64,000 bases of DNA from NCBI RefSeq assembly GCF_030817275.1, contig NZ_JAUSZD010000002.1, positions 8,212,931 through 8,276,930 of the forward strand, in the 5' to 3' direction. Position 1 is the first letter of the stretch. Each line of letters starts with the position of its first letter. The DNA comes from Paenibacillus sp. V4I7 (GTDB lineage Bacteria > Bacillota > Bacilli > Paenibacillales > NBRC-103111). Positions 44,644 through 50,967 of the stretch are shown piece by piece. The notes below the pieces were generated by a model. That model saw nothing but the letters and a program-made list of their open reading frames with translations, ran no database searches and was not told the DNA's origin. The translations under genes and the position numbers were made by a program.

Positions 44644-44686
44644 AAAATGAAGAGCAACATTACTTCATTATAAGGGAAGATCCGAA

Positions 44687-45028
44687 ATGATTGGAAAACG
44701 AGTTCAACAATTGAGGAAAGAAAAGGGTCTGTCTCTTACAGAACTGGCGGAACGTGCAGGGGTTGCTAAATCTTATATTAGCAGCTTGGAGCGGGACATT
44801 CAGAAGAACCCTTCGATTCAGTTTCTTGAGAAAATTGCAGCTGTTCTGAAAGTGCCTGTCGATAGGCTAATTGATGACCAAGAAGAGATGGCTGCTAATG
44901 ACCGTGAGCTCGATCCGGAATGGTATGAGATCATTAAAGAAGCCATGACTTCTGGGGTTGACAAGCAGCAGTTTCGAGAGTTTCTGGATTTCAATAAATG
45001 GAGAATGAAACGTCCAAACGACGAATAG
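44687..45028 (+). CDS. sinR: Biofilm master repressor SinR
   Basis: A 113-residue repressor very close to B. subtilis SinR. Helix-turn-helix: LSLTELAERAGVAKSYISSL, then ERDIQKNPSIQFLEKIAAVL, where the recognition region is nearly the same as in the known SinR. C-terminal oligomerisation and SinI-binding domain: ELDPEWYEIIKEAMTSGVDK and FREFLDFNKW. It should bind the GTTCTTTATAAAGAAC-type sites at the lasso, glycosyltransferase, acyltransferase and epsC promoters and at 46751. The sinI-like gene lies convergent, two bases away. Confidence 0.95.
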   Translation: MIGKRVQQLRKEKGLSLTELAERAGVAKSYISSLERDIQKNPSIQFLEKIAAVLKVPVDRLIDDQEEMAANDRELDPEWYEIIKEAMTSGVDKQQFREFLDFNKWRMKRPNDE

Positions 45029-45030
45029 TT

Positions 45031-45231
45031 CTAGGACGATTGTTGAATGAATCCCTTTGAGGACATGAAGCGATCGTTTTCCGTTGAAAGTGAAATTGTC
45101 GTGGGTTGGAAGGGGCTTCTTAGGAATGCGCGGATATCTTCCATCGTAAGACCCATCTTACGCGCGCTCATAATAAGATTGACCCACTCCTTATCAAACT
45201 CTTCGGTATCCACCTGGTTTATCCGATTCAC
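45031..45231 (-). CDS. SinI-like anti-repressor
   Basis: A 66-residue protein with a SinI-type helical hairpin, EEFDKEWVNLIMSARKMGLT followed by MEDIRAFL, matching the interface by which SinI disrupts SinR tetramers. Residues after 40 have no known motif. The GTG at 45231 is chosen because GGAGGGG lies six bases upstream; the longer open frame would run through both operators and the promoter. In B. subtilis sinI lies before sinR on the same strand; here it is convergent with it and has its own Xre-type operators. Confidence 0.82.
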   Translation of the reverse strand: MNRINQVDTEEFDKEWVNLIMSARKMGLTMEDIRAFLRSPFQPTTISLSTENDRFMSSKGFIQQSS

Positions 45232-45258
45232 AAACGACCCCTCCAAATCATCTATCGC

Positions 45259-45344
45259 GATACAATTTGTATCTGTTGATTTATTATCGCACGTTTTTTC
45301 TGTGAAATCAATCCCGATTACATTAAAATTATACAAATTGTATC
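45259..45344 (-). promoter_or_regulatory. sinI-like promoter with two Xre-type operators
   Basis: GATACAATTTGTATC (45259-45273) is a perfect 15-base palindrome between promoter and gene. TATACAAATTGTATC (45330-45344) overlaps a minus-strand -10 box TATAAT (45328-45333), with ACTTGA-like -35 sequence 16 bases before it. Repressor bound at either site would block sinI transcription. Confidence 0.75.
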
Positions 45345-45427
45345 GCTGTTCAAGTGGGTTCCCTCGACATAAATCGCGTAAATATGCAGTCGGCTCAAAA
45401 CATAAGGAGAGGGTAGGGAAACCTAAA

Positions 45428-46294
45428 GTGAAGAATATTCGCCTAAATCGCAGGACGTTTCTCAAAAAAAGTCTGATTGCGGTTGAATCCTTAGCCATAT
45501 TAACGGGAGTTAGTGGATTATATGGCATCTTCGGTGAGCGGTATTGGATTCAGTCGACAACGGTTCGTCTTTCGTACCGTCGGTATCCTGCATCGTTTGC
45601 GGGCGTGCGTATTGTCCAATTCAGTGATACGCATATCGGCAAGTATTACAGTCTAGAACAGATGAACAAAGTGGTTGATCTGCTGCAGCGGCAAGAGCCT
45701 GACATCATCTGTTTTACAGGAGATTTATTTGATTCCAGATTCGGTGAAGTAAGTGACGAAGTGATTCCGATCTTATCGCGACTCCAAGCAGGAATGGGCA
45801 AATTCGCTGTGCTCGGTAATCATGATATGCGGCTAGATTCCAGTCGTGTAAGGGATGTACTTGAGCGATCCGGCTTTACCGTCTTAGTCAACGAAAGCCG
45901 ATCTATTGAACGTGGGAATGGACGACTACAGGTCGTTGGTATAGATGAAATGCTCCACGGTAAACCGGATTTGCCATTCGCCTTGCAAGGTGTAAAGCAG
46001 GATGATTTCGTGCTTTTACTTGCGCATGAGCCAGATATCGCAGACACGTCGCTAAACTATCCAGTCGATCTGCAGCTCTCTGGACACAGCCATGGCGGAC
46101 AGATTAGGATTCCATTGTACGGCAGTATATTTACGCCGGAACTAGGACAAAAGTACCCTATTGGCTTGTACACCTTTGAAGGAAGCGAGTTTCACGTCTA
46201 CACGAACCGTGGAATTGGTACGACTTTGTTCCCGATTCGGTTCAATTGTAGGCCTGAAATAACAGTGTTTGTCCTAGAAACGAAGCTGTCATAA
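45428..46294 (+). CDS. Calcineurin-like metallophosphoesterase with Tat-type signal (YkuE-like)
   Basis: A 288-residue phosphoesterase. The N terminus NRRTFLKKSLIAVESLAILTG looks like a twin-arginine signal or anchor. Metal ligands are all present: FSDTHIG, FTGDLFDS, LGNHDM, LLAHEPD and SGHSHGGQI. B. subtilis YkuE is a Tat substrate of the cell wall and the closest known layout. The start is a GTG with a weak site; the longer open frame runs through the sinI-like gene antisense and is rejected. Confidence 0.85.
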   Translation: MKNIRLNRRTFLKKSLIAVESLAILTGVSGLYGIFGERYWIQSTTVRLSYRRYPASFAGVRIVQFSDTHIGKYYSLEQMNKVVDLLQRQEPDIICFTGDLFDSRFGEVSDEVIPILSRLQAGMGKFAVLGNHDMRLDSSRVRDVLERSGFTVLVNESRSIERGNGRLQVVGIDEMLHGKPDLPFALQGVKQDDFVLLLAHEPDIADTSLNYPVDLQLSGHSHGGQIRIPLYGSIFTPELGQKYPIGLYTFEGSEFHVYTNRGIGTTLFPIRFNCRPEITVFVLETKLS

Positions 46295-46299
46295 GCACA

Positions 46300-46331
46300 T
46301 AAAAACTCCGTTAGCCGAAGCCAACGGAGTA
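46300..46331 (-). terminator. Terminator, mainly for the minus-strand Asn-rich gene
   Basis: ACTCCGTT and AACGGAGT pair around a GC-rich loop. On the minus strand the hairpin is followed by TTTTTATG; on the plus strand there is little T. It separates the convergent phosphoesterase and Asn-rich genes. Confidence 0.8.
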
Positions 46332-46341
46332 TATGTATTCA

Positions 46342-46710
46342 TCAGTAGCAAAACCACTTTTTCCAAATATCAAAGGAATCCATACTATCAATATCATCCC
46401 ATTTGATATCGTCCCAGTCTTTGTCGTCCCAGTGATGGTTATTATTGTTATTGTTATTGTTATTATTATTATTATTGTTGTTATTGTTATTGTTGTTGTT
46501 GTTGTTGTTGTTGCTATTGCTATTGTTGTTATTACTATTATTGCTGTTATTACTATTCCAATTATTATCTGAAAAAATTGAAGCAAACTTAGAAAGAATG
46601 CTGTTTTTCTGAGAACTTCCTGATTCATTACCTGAAGCTGAAGCATATGCAGGGAAGATAATTGCACTAAAGAGTAAAATCAGACAAGATATTCGAACGA
46701 TGTTTAACAC
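46342..46710 (-). CDS. Secreted Asn-repeat protein
   Basis: A 122-residue protein: signal peptide (IVRISCLILLFSAIIFPAYASA), a short SQKNSILSKFASIFS segment, then a run of about 45 residues that is almost all Asn with a few Ser, and an acidic, Trp-rich tail (HHWDDKDWDDIKWDDIDSMD). The Asn tract is a trinucleotide repeat of AAT/AAC (46437-46566). A GTG start has GGGAGG nine bases upstream. A SinR-type operator lies over its promoter, so it is probably a surface or matrix component made with the biofilm polymer. Confidence 0.75.
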   Translation of the reverse strand: MLNIVRISCLILLFSAIIFPAYASASGNESGSSQKNSILSKFASIFSDNNWNSNNSNNSNNNNSNSNNNNNNNNNNNNNNNNNNNNNNNNNHHWDDKDWDDIKWDDIDSMDSFDIWKKWFCY

Positions 46711-46750
46711 TATACATAACCTCCCTTCCTAAGAATTGCTGCACGCCATC

Positions 46751-46778
46751 GTTCTTTATTAAGAATTATACAGCAATA
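46751..46778 (-). promoter_or_regulatory. SinR-type operator at the Asn-rich gene promoter
   Basis: GTTCTTTATTAAGAAT (46751-46766) directly abuts a minus-strand TATAAT box. It differs from the consensus palindrome at two positions. Binding would cover the transcription start. Confidence 0.7.
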
Positions 46779-46826
46779 ATTAGGTTTTGAGAACTATAAA
46801 AGGCATAGATCATTTATTAAATTTAT

Positions 46827-46912
46827 GATACAATATGTAACATAATATAAGTAGGGGGATTGATAGAGTAAAAATAAGAGTTTTCTTGCTGCGTTAAGAT
46901 ACAATTCGTAAC
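46827..46912 (+). promoter_or_regulatory. Two Xre-type operators before the integrase-like gene
   Basis: GATACAATATGTAAC (46827-46841) and GATACAATTCGTAAC (46898-46912), 71 bases apart, match the GATACAnnnTGTAwC family at nearly every fixed position. Confidence 0.7.
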
Positions 46913-46952
46913 ATACAAACGGAACTGATTAAATTCATGCGAGGTGCAACTC

Positions 46953-47459
46953 ATGCAGGTTGTTCAACCTATTAGAGAACAAGAGAAAATTGAACAGATA
47001 CAGGCTGTTTTGAAAGAACAGTCGATTCGAGACTGGCTTCTTTTCACCATTGGGATTAATTCGGGACTTCATCTAAGCGATCTATTGTCTTTGAAAGTGA
47101 GCGATGTGAAGGATCGAAGTGTAGTCAGCATCAAGGAAGAAAAAACGGGGAAAGCAAAGACGTTTCAACTTTCTCCACAGCTTAAAACTTATATTGAAGA
47201 ATATATCCAATATATGGATGGAGATGCCTATTTATTCCCATCCCAACGAACGGGCAATCCGATCAAAAGAATCCGAGTTTATCGTATTTTAAATGAAGCA
47301 GCCAAGCAAGTTGGACTAAACGACATAGGTACACACACACTTCGAAAAACATACGGCTATCATTATTACCTAAGAACGAAAAATGTTTCGGTCCTCAGAG
47401 ACTTATTTAATCAATCGGCTCCATCAGTGACATTAAAGTATATTGGCGTGAAGGAATAG
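46953..47459 (+). CDS. Short tyrosine recombinase/integrase-like protein
   Basis: A 168-residue protein covering only the catalytic domain of XerC-type integrases. It has the first Arg region (GINSGLHLSDLLSLKVSDV, where Ser or His replaces the usual T/GxRxxE Arg), the second box HTLRKTYGYHYY with His-x2-Arg, and LKYIGV, whose Tyr would be the nucleophile. The His/Trp before that Tyr is missing (NQSAPS instead of xGHSS). With two changed catalytic positions it may be a DNA-binding relic. GAGGTG precedes the ATG at 46953; Xre-type operators lie upstream. Confidence 0.7.
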   Translation: MQVVQPIREQEKIEQIQAVLKEQSIRDWLLFTIGINSGLHLSDLLSLKVSDVKDRSVVSIKEEKTGKAKTFQLSPQLKTYIEEYIQYMDGDAYLFPSQRTGNPIKRIRVYRILNEAAKQVGLNDIGTHTLRKTYGYHYYLRTKNVSVLRDLFNQSAPSVTLKYIGVKE

Positions 47460-47505
47460 AAAATCAACTTAAGTTGATTTTTGTTGAAAGTAGTGGCTCG
47501 GGATA

Positions 47506-47520
47506 GATACATAATGTATC
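47506..47520. promoter_or_regulatory. Xre-type operator before a 47-residue ORF
   Basis: GATACATAATGTATC is a perfect 7-1-7 palindrome, 67 bases before the small gene at 47587. Confidence 0.72.
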
Positions 47521-47586
47521 ATGTCGATTAGTAATATTGTAATTCTTTTTAAAGTTAATAGCTGAGCGTTGGGAGTGGAGTTTCTT

Positions 47587-47730
47587 ATGAAACAAGAAGA
47601 AAAGATTTCAGTAGAAATTCATCATGTTCTTCAGCAGTTAGGGATCGACCAGCAGAAGTTTCAGAATCAAGTTATGATGTCTTCCTCACAAGCTACTCCA
47701 AGGAACGCTCAGCTCTTACAAAAGCGATGA
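47587..47730 (+). CDS. Small ORF overlapping the Xre-like gene
   Basis: A 47-residue frame with a strong ribosome site (GGGAGTGGAG six bases before ATG). It reads MKQEEKISVEIHHVLQQLGI and then QQKFQNQVMMSSSQATPRNA, polar and helical. Its 3' end overlaps the convergent Xre-like gene by 38 bases. A perfect Xre-type operator lies upstream, so it is likely a real target of that repressor. No family recognised; a small regulator of the repressor is one possibility. Confidence 0.6.
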   Translation: MKQEEKISVEIHHVLQQLGIDQQKFQNQVMMSSSQATPRNAQLLQKR

Positions 47731-48070
47731 ATCGTTTTGCTTCCTCTGGGGTCAGAACTCGACCATCCACGGTTAATGAAAACTTTTTCAAAATGCTCTC
47801 ATCCGTTAAATCGAGATGCTCTACGAACTCTCTAACATCATGATCTAGAACCGTTTGTGGCTGATCAGTCCGGCCAAGTAAATAATCAACGGTAACATTA
47901 AAAAAATTGGCGATCTTATTAATGGTTTCGTAGTCCGGCTCACGTCGATTTGTTTCGTAATGAGAAAGAGCGGCTCTAGATATTCCAATTTTATTAGAAA
48001 GTTCCTCTTGAGTTAATCCTCTTTTTTCGCGTAAAAGGGCAATGCGATCTCCATATTTCAGCGTGATCAT
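47693..48070 (-). CDS. PBSX-Xre-like transcriptional repressor
   Basis: A 125-residue XRE-family repressor. The helix-turn-helix GLTQEELSNKIGISRAALSH plus YETNRREPDYETINKIANFF closely parallels Xre of the PBSX prophage, and the C-terminal part (TPEEAKRFIAFVRAERSLE) ends like Xre-type proteins. Known PBSX Xre sites are of the GATACA..TGTATC type, and ten such sites occur in this window, most within 3 kb of this gene, so this protein is the best candidate for their regulator. The divergent PilZ-like gene has one of the sites. Confidence 0.85.
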   Translation of the reverse strand: MITLKYGDRIALLREKRGLTQEELSNKIGISRAALSHYETNRREPDYETINKIANFFNVTVDYLLGRTDQPQTVLDHDVREFVEHLDLTDESILKKFSLTVDGRVLTPEEAKRFIAFVRAERSLE

Positions 48071-48164
48071 TCCTCACTGTTTAATTATTCTTTAACATTA
48101 TAACCACTGTTTTTCTCGCTATATACCAGAGAACTATTATAACAAAGCAAAGATTCATTGACTA

Positions 48165-48179
48165 GATACAAGATGTAAC
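48165..48179. promoter_or_regulatory. Xre-type operator between the repressor and PilZ-like genes
   Basis: GATACAAGATGTAAC, in the 129-base divergent gap and just before the ribosome site of the gene at 48200. It could serve both autoregulation and repression of that gene. Confidence 0.7.
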
Positions 48180-48199
48180 AAAAAGGAGGGATGAGGCAA

Positions 48200-48628
48200 A
48201 TGGCGTTGGAGAAAAAAAGTAAATTATCATTAGTCGTACCACTGGATGGAAAGTTGAATATTATTCGAATTCGAAATCAACTCATTAATAGCAAACATGC
48301 ACTAATCGAAATTATAGCACTTGAAAAGTCCCAATTCACATTTGCTAGTCCCTTATGTTTGCCAACCAGCCATCAAGTCACCTATGGTTTTGAATTTACA
48401 ATTTTCGGTCAATTATTTCAAGTTAATGGTAGCATAGAACTAGAAAGTAATAACGATAATGAATACATCTATAAAGCGGTTATTCAATCTGAAGACCATG
48501 TTGTTTCCGAAATGCTCTATGCCATCAATCAACTTGCGGTCACACAGAATACGGAATACGTTAAGCTTTCAAAAAGCTACACGCCAGAACATTCATCAGC
48601 TGTTAGTACAGTTGATTTGATATGTTGA
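48200..48628 (+). CDS. PilZ-like domain protein lacking c-di-GMP motifs
   Basis: A 142-residue soluble protein with a beta-barrel pattern like PilZ: LSLVVPLDGKLNIIRIRNQL, then FASPLCLPTSHQVTYGFEF, and FQVNGSIELESNNDNEYIYKAV. The R-x3-R and D/N-x-S-x2-G signatures needed for cyclic di-GMP are not present, so any PilZ fold is probably ligand-free or repurposed. The ATG at 48200 has GGAGGG nine bases upstream; an ATG three codons earlier abuts it. The Xre-type operator lies 21 bases before the start. Confidence 0.6.
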   Translation: MALEKKSKLSLVVPLDGKLNIIRIRNQLINSKHALIEIIALEKSQFTFASPLCLPTSHQVTYGFEFTIFGQLFQVNGSIELESNNDNEYIYKAVIQSEDHVVSEMLYAINQLAVTQNTEYVKLSKSYTPEHSSAVSTVDLIC

Positions 48629-48773
48629 GTGAGAAATAAAGCCGCTCAGCTTGTGCTAATCCGTTTGTTGCTCTCATAAGGTTAGTATAAAAACCAATGA
48701 ATGTCGAATTAAAATGTTCGAATACATAATTTCTATATCCATACACGGAAAAATGAATCGAGCCCCTTGCAAT

Positions 48774-48817
48774 GTTACAAAACGTATCTTATAATCAAGA
48801 TATATACAGAATGTAAC
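48774..48817. promoter_or_regulatory. Two Xre-type operators before the Cys-rich gene
   Basis: GTTACAAAACGTATC (48774-48788, reverse orientation) and TATACAGAATGTAAC (48803-48817) are 29 bases apart, centre to centre, upstream of 48857. Confidence 0.65.
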
Positions 48818-48856
48818 AACATACGACATTTTGAGCATTCAAAGGGGAGAAATATC

Positions 48857-49069
48857 ATGAATTCGGATATTGTCTATTGTATTCAATGTAGTTCGATTAT
48901 AGGTAGAGGTCATTCAGATCAGATATTTAAGACGGGTTTCTATCATACAACGATTCCACTTTGTCTCTGCAAAACGTGCGTTTCCACGGAGGAGAATAGG
49001 TTAAGTATAGAAATTATAAGCAATTCCCATAAGTGCTATTCCGATTTTGCTTTGCCCTTGTCTATCTAG
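48857..49069 (+). CDS. Small Cys-rich protein, possible zinc ribbon
   Basis: A 70-residue protein with two knuckles, YCIQCSS and LCLCKTC, spaced about 30 residues apart, as in small zinc ribbons. GGGGAGA lies seven bases before the ATG at 48857. No membrane segment or named family. It is preceded by two Xre-type operators, grouping it with the integrase-like, small-ORF and PilZ-like genes as one regulon. Confidence 0.65.
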   Translation: MNSDIVYCIQCSSIIGRGHSDQIFKTGFYHTTIPLCLCKTCVSTEENRLSIEIISNSHKCYSDFALPLSI

Positions 49070-49133
49070 CGGGAGGGTGGTGTAAGACCGGTTTTTTTTG
49101 TTATATTGGTAAGCGCTTTCAAAACTTATGGAA

Positions 49134-49177
49134 AGAAAAGCCTTCCTCTTACGTAAAAAGCGGAATGGCTTTTTTTA
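49134..49177 (+). terminator. Terminator after the Cys-rich gene
   Basis: AAAAGCC-TTCC pairs with GGAA-T-GGCTTTT (one bulge), followed by TTTTTATTTTATT. The minus-strand DUF2621 gene ends at 49180, so it may work for both directions. Confidence 0.7.
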
Positions 49178-49179
49178 TT

Positions 49180-49608
49180 TTATTGGAGTAAATGCTGATG
49201 CGCACTATAGTCAATCTGCTGCTTTTCGAGGAAGCTAGTCAAGCTTTTATAGTCGCGCCGTGGTGTTGCGAGAATGTAACCTTGAATACAGTGGTCACGC
49301 GTTACTTCACTTGCATGCGCCTCCAAGGCAACCTGTCCAATGCGTGCTGCGATGGAATGCTTGGCAATATCTCTAAAAGCTGTCGGCACAGGTGATACCA
49401 ATTGATCGAGAAATCTTTTGGAGTCTTCTGTCCATAAGTGCCGCGAGCTGTCCACGTAGTGATTTTGCCAATCCAGCTTCGACTTACCGTCTTCTTTGGG
49501 CAGCACCTTGAGGAACTTCCGAAACATGAAATACCCGCCAATGGACATGAACAAAAGCAGGACACATACCCAGAAAATGATGAACCACATGAAAAAATCA
49601 TTAGCCAT
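49180..49608 (-). CDS. DUF2621 family membrane protein (YneK-like)
   Basis: A 142-residue protein with a single N-terminal membrane helix (FFMWFIIFWVCVLLLFMSIGGYFMF) and a cytoplasmic domain, WQNHYVDSSRHLWTEDSKRF, then PTAFRDIAKHSIAARIGQVA, matching the DUF2621 family of Bacillales. Function unknown. It stands alone on the minus strand, divergent from nfo. Confidence 0.8.
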   Translation of the reverse strand: MANDFFMWFIIFWVCVLLLFMSIGGYFMFRKFLKVLPKEDGKSKLDWQNHYVDSSRHLWTEDSKRFLDQLVSPVPTAFRDIAKHSIAARIGQVALEAHASEVTRDHCIQGYILATPRRDYKSLTSFLEKQQIDYSAHQHLLQ

Positions 49609-49774
49609 TTATTTGTCACCTCACTAGCCTACATCAATATATCTTAAGAATTATACCTTATTTCTAGATTTCTTGCGACAATCCTAGTAAAATAGGAAGG
49701 TAGTAGACGTAACTACTTTGGTCTTCCATACCTAAGTAGTTGCGTAGTAAACACACAAAAAGGAGTTAACCATT

Positions 49775-50902
49775 ATGCCCAAAATTGGCTCACACGTTTC
49801 GTTCTCAGATAAAGGCTTGTTAAATGCAGCAGAAGAGGCAGTCACATACGGTTCTTCCACATTTATGATATACACAGGTGCCCCACAAAATACGCGCCGT
49901 AAACCGATTGAGGATCAATTTGTCGAAGAAGGTAAAGCAGTCATGGAGAAGCATGCGATGAACGAAATTGTCGTACACGCTCCCTACATTATTAATCTAG
50001 GTTCTTATAAAGAAGATACCTTTGAGTTAGCCGTGCGTTTCCTTCAGGAAGAAATTCGTCGGACAGACTACATTGGCGTTCGCAATATCGTTCTTCATCC
50101 CGGGGCTTACACGGACAAGGATGCGGAGTATGGCATTGCCAGAATCGCGGAGGGTCTGAACGAAGTACTTGCAGGGGTTAAAGATACGAATGTGAACATC
50201 GCACTGGAAACAATGGCTGGCAAAGGGACGGAAATTGGCCGCAGCTTTGAGGAATTAGCTGAAATTATGGAGCAAGTAGAGTTTAATAACAAATTATCCG
50301 TTTGTTTGGACACTTGCCATATTCATGACGCTGGGTATGATATTGTGAACGACCTCGATGGCGTTCTGCATCATTTTGACAAAGTAATCGGTCTAGAAAA
50401 GCTTGGTGTTATTCACTTGAATGATAGTAAGAATCCTCGCGGAGCCAGCAAGGACCGCCACGCGCCGCTTGGTTCAGGTTGGATTGGCTTTGAAGCTATG
50501 AATAATGTTGCCAACCATGAGAAGCTGCAGCATTTGCCGATGATTCTTGAAACTCCTTGGATTGGTAAAGAAGATAAAACGCAGCGTCCGATGTACGAAG
50601 CAGAAATTGCACTGCTCTCTGGTAACCTCAGTGGACGTTTTGGCGGCGAATTCTTGGATCATGTAGAGCGAATTGATTTTTTGTTAGGCAAAAAAGAGAT
50701 TCATTTCCGTGATTTCGTTCTGAATACATGGGAATTATTGAAAAATGATGCCAAGGCCAAGAAAGCGGACGGACGTGAGCCGCTGGAGCGTTTGTATGAT
50801 ATTCTACATGAAGAAAATCTTTTCTCTGACCTTAGCGAGGAGCAGATTAATCAACGATTAATTGTTTGGCTCGCAGGTAAAGAGATACTTAAGAAAGTTT
50901 AA
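49775..50902 (+). CDS. nfo: Endonuclease IV (apurinic/apyrimidinic) with C-terminal extension
   Basis: A 375-residue AP endonuclease that cuts 5' to abasic sites. Signature patterns of the zinc enzyme are GSHVSFSDKGLLNA, NIVLHPGAYTDKD, VCLDTCHIHDAGYD and HLNDSKNPRGASKDRHAPLGSGWIG, holding the trinuclear zinc ligands. The catalytic barrel ends near residue 290 (LETPWIGKEDKTQRPMYEAEI), after which about 85 extra residues follow, not present in the usual 280-300 residue enzyme. AAAGGAG precedes the ATG. Confidence 0.92.
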   Translation: MPKIGSHVSFSDKGLLNAAEEAVTYGSSTFMIYTGAPQNTRRKPIEDQFVEEGKAVMEKHAMNEIVVHAPYIINLGSYKEDTFELAVRFLQEEIRRTDYIGVRNIVLHPGAYTDKDAEYGIARIAEGLNEVLAGVKDTNVNIALETMAGKGTEIGRSFEELAEIMEQVEFNNKLSVCLDTCHIHDAGYDIVNDLDGVLHHFDKVIGLEKLGVIHLNDSKNPRGASKDRHAPLGSGWIGFEAMNNVANHEKLQHLPMILETPWIGKEDKTQRPMYEAEIALLSGNLSGRFGGEFLDHVERIDFLLGKKEIHFRDFVLNTWELLKNDAKAKKADGREPLERLYDILHEENLFSDLSEEQINQRLIVWLAGKEILKKV

Positions 50903-50967
50903 AATAGATTTCAGCAAACTAAAAAGAAAGCTTTCTTACAGAAAGTTAAAGCTATTAGGGGGATAAC

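Noticed and set aside
45047..45427. Long N-terminal extension of the phosphoesterase
   Set aside because: It runs antisense through the sinI-like gene and its operators and lacks a ribosome site; the Tat-type signal marks the start at 45428.
46333..46572. Plus-strand hydrophobic Val/Ile repeat protein
   Set aside because: It is the antisense shadow of the Asn microsatellite; no ribosome site, while the minus-strand gene has a signal peptide, ribosome site, promoter and terminator.
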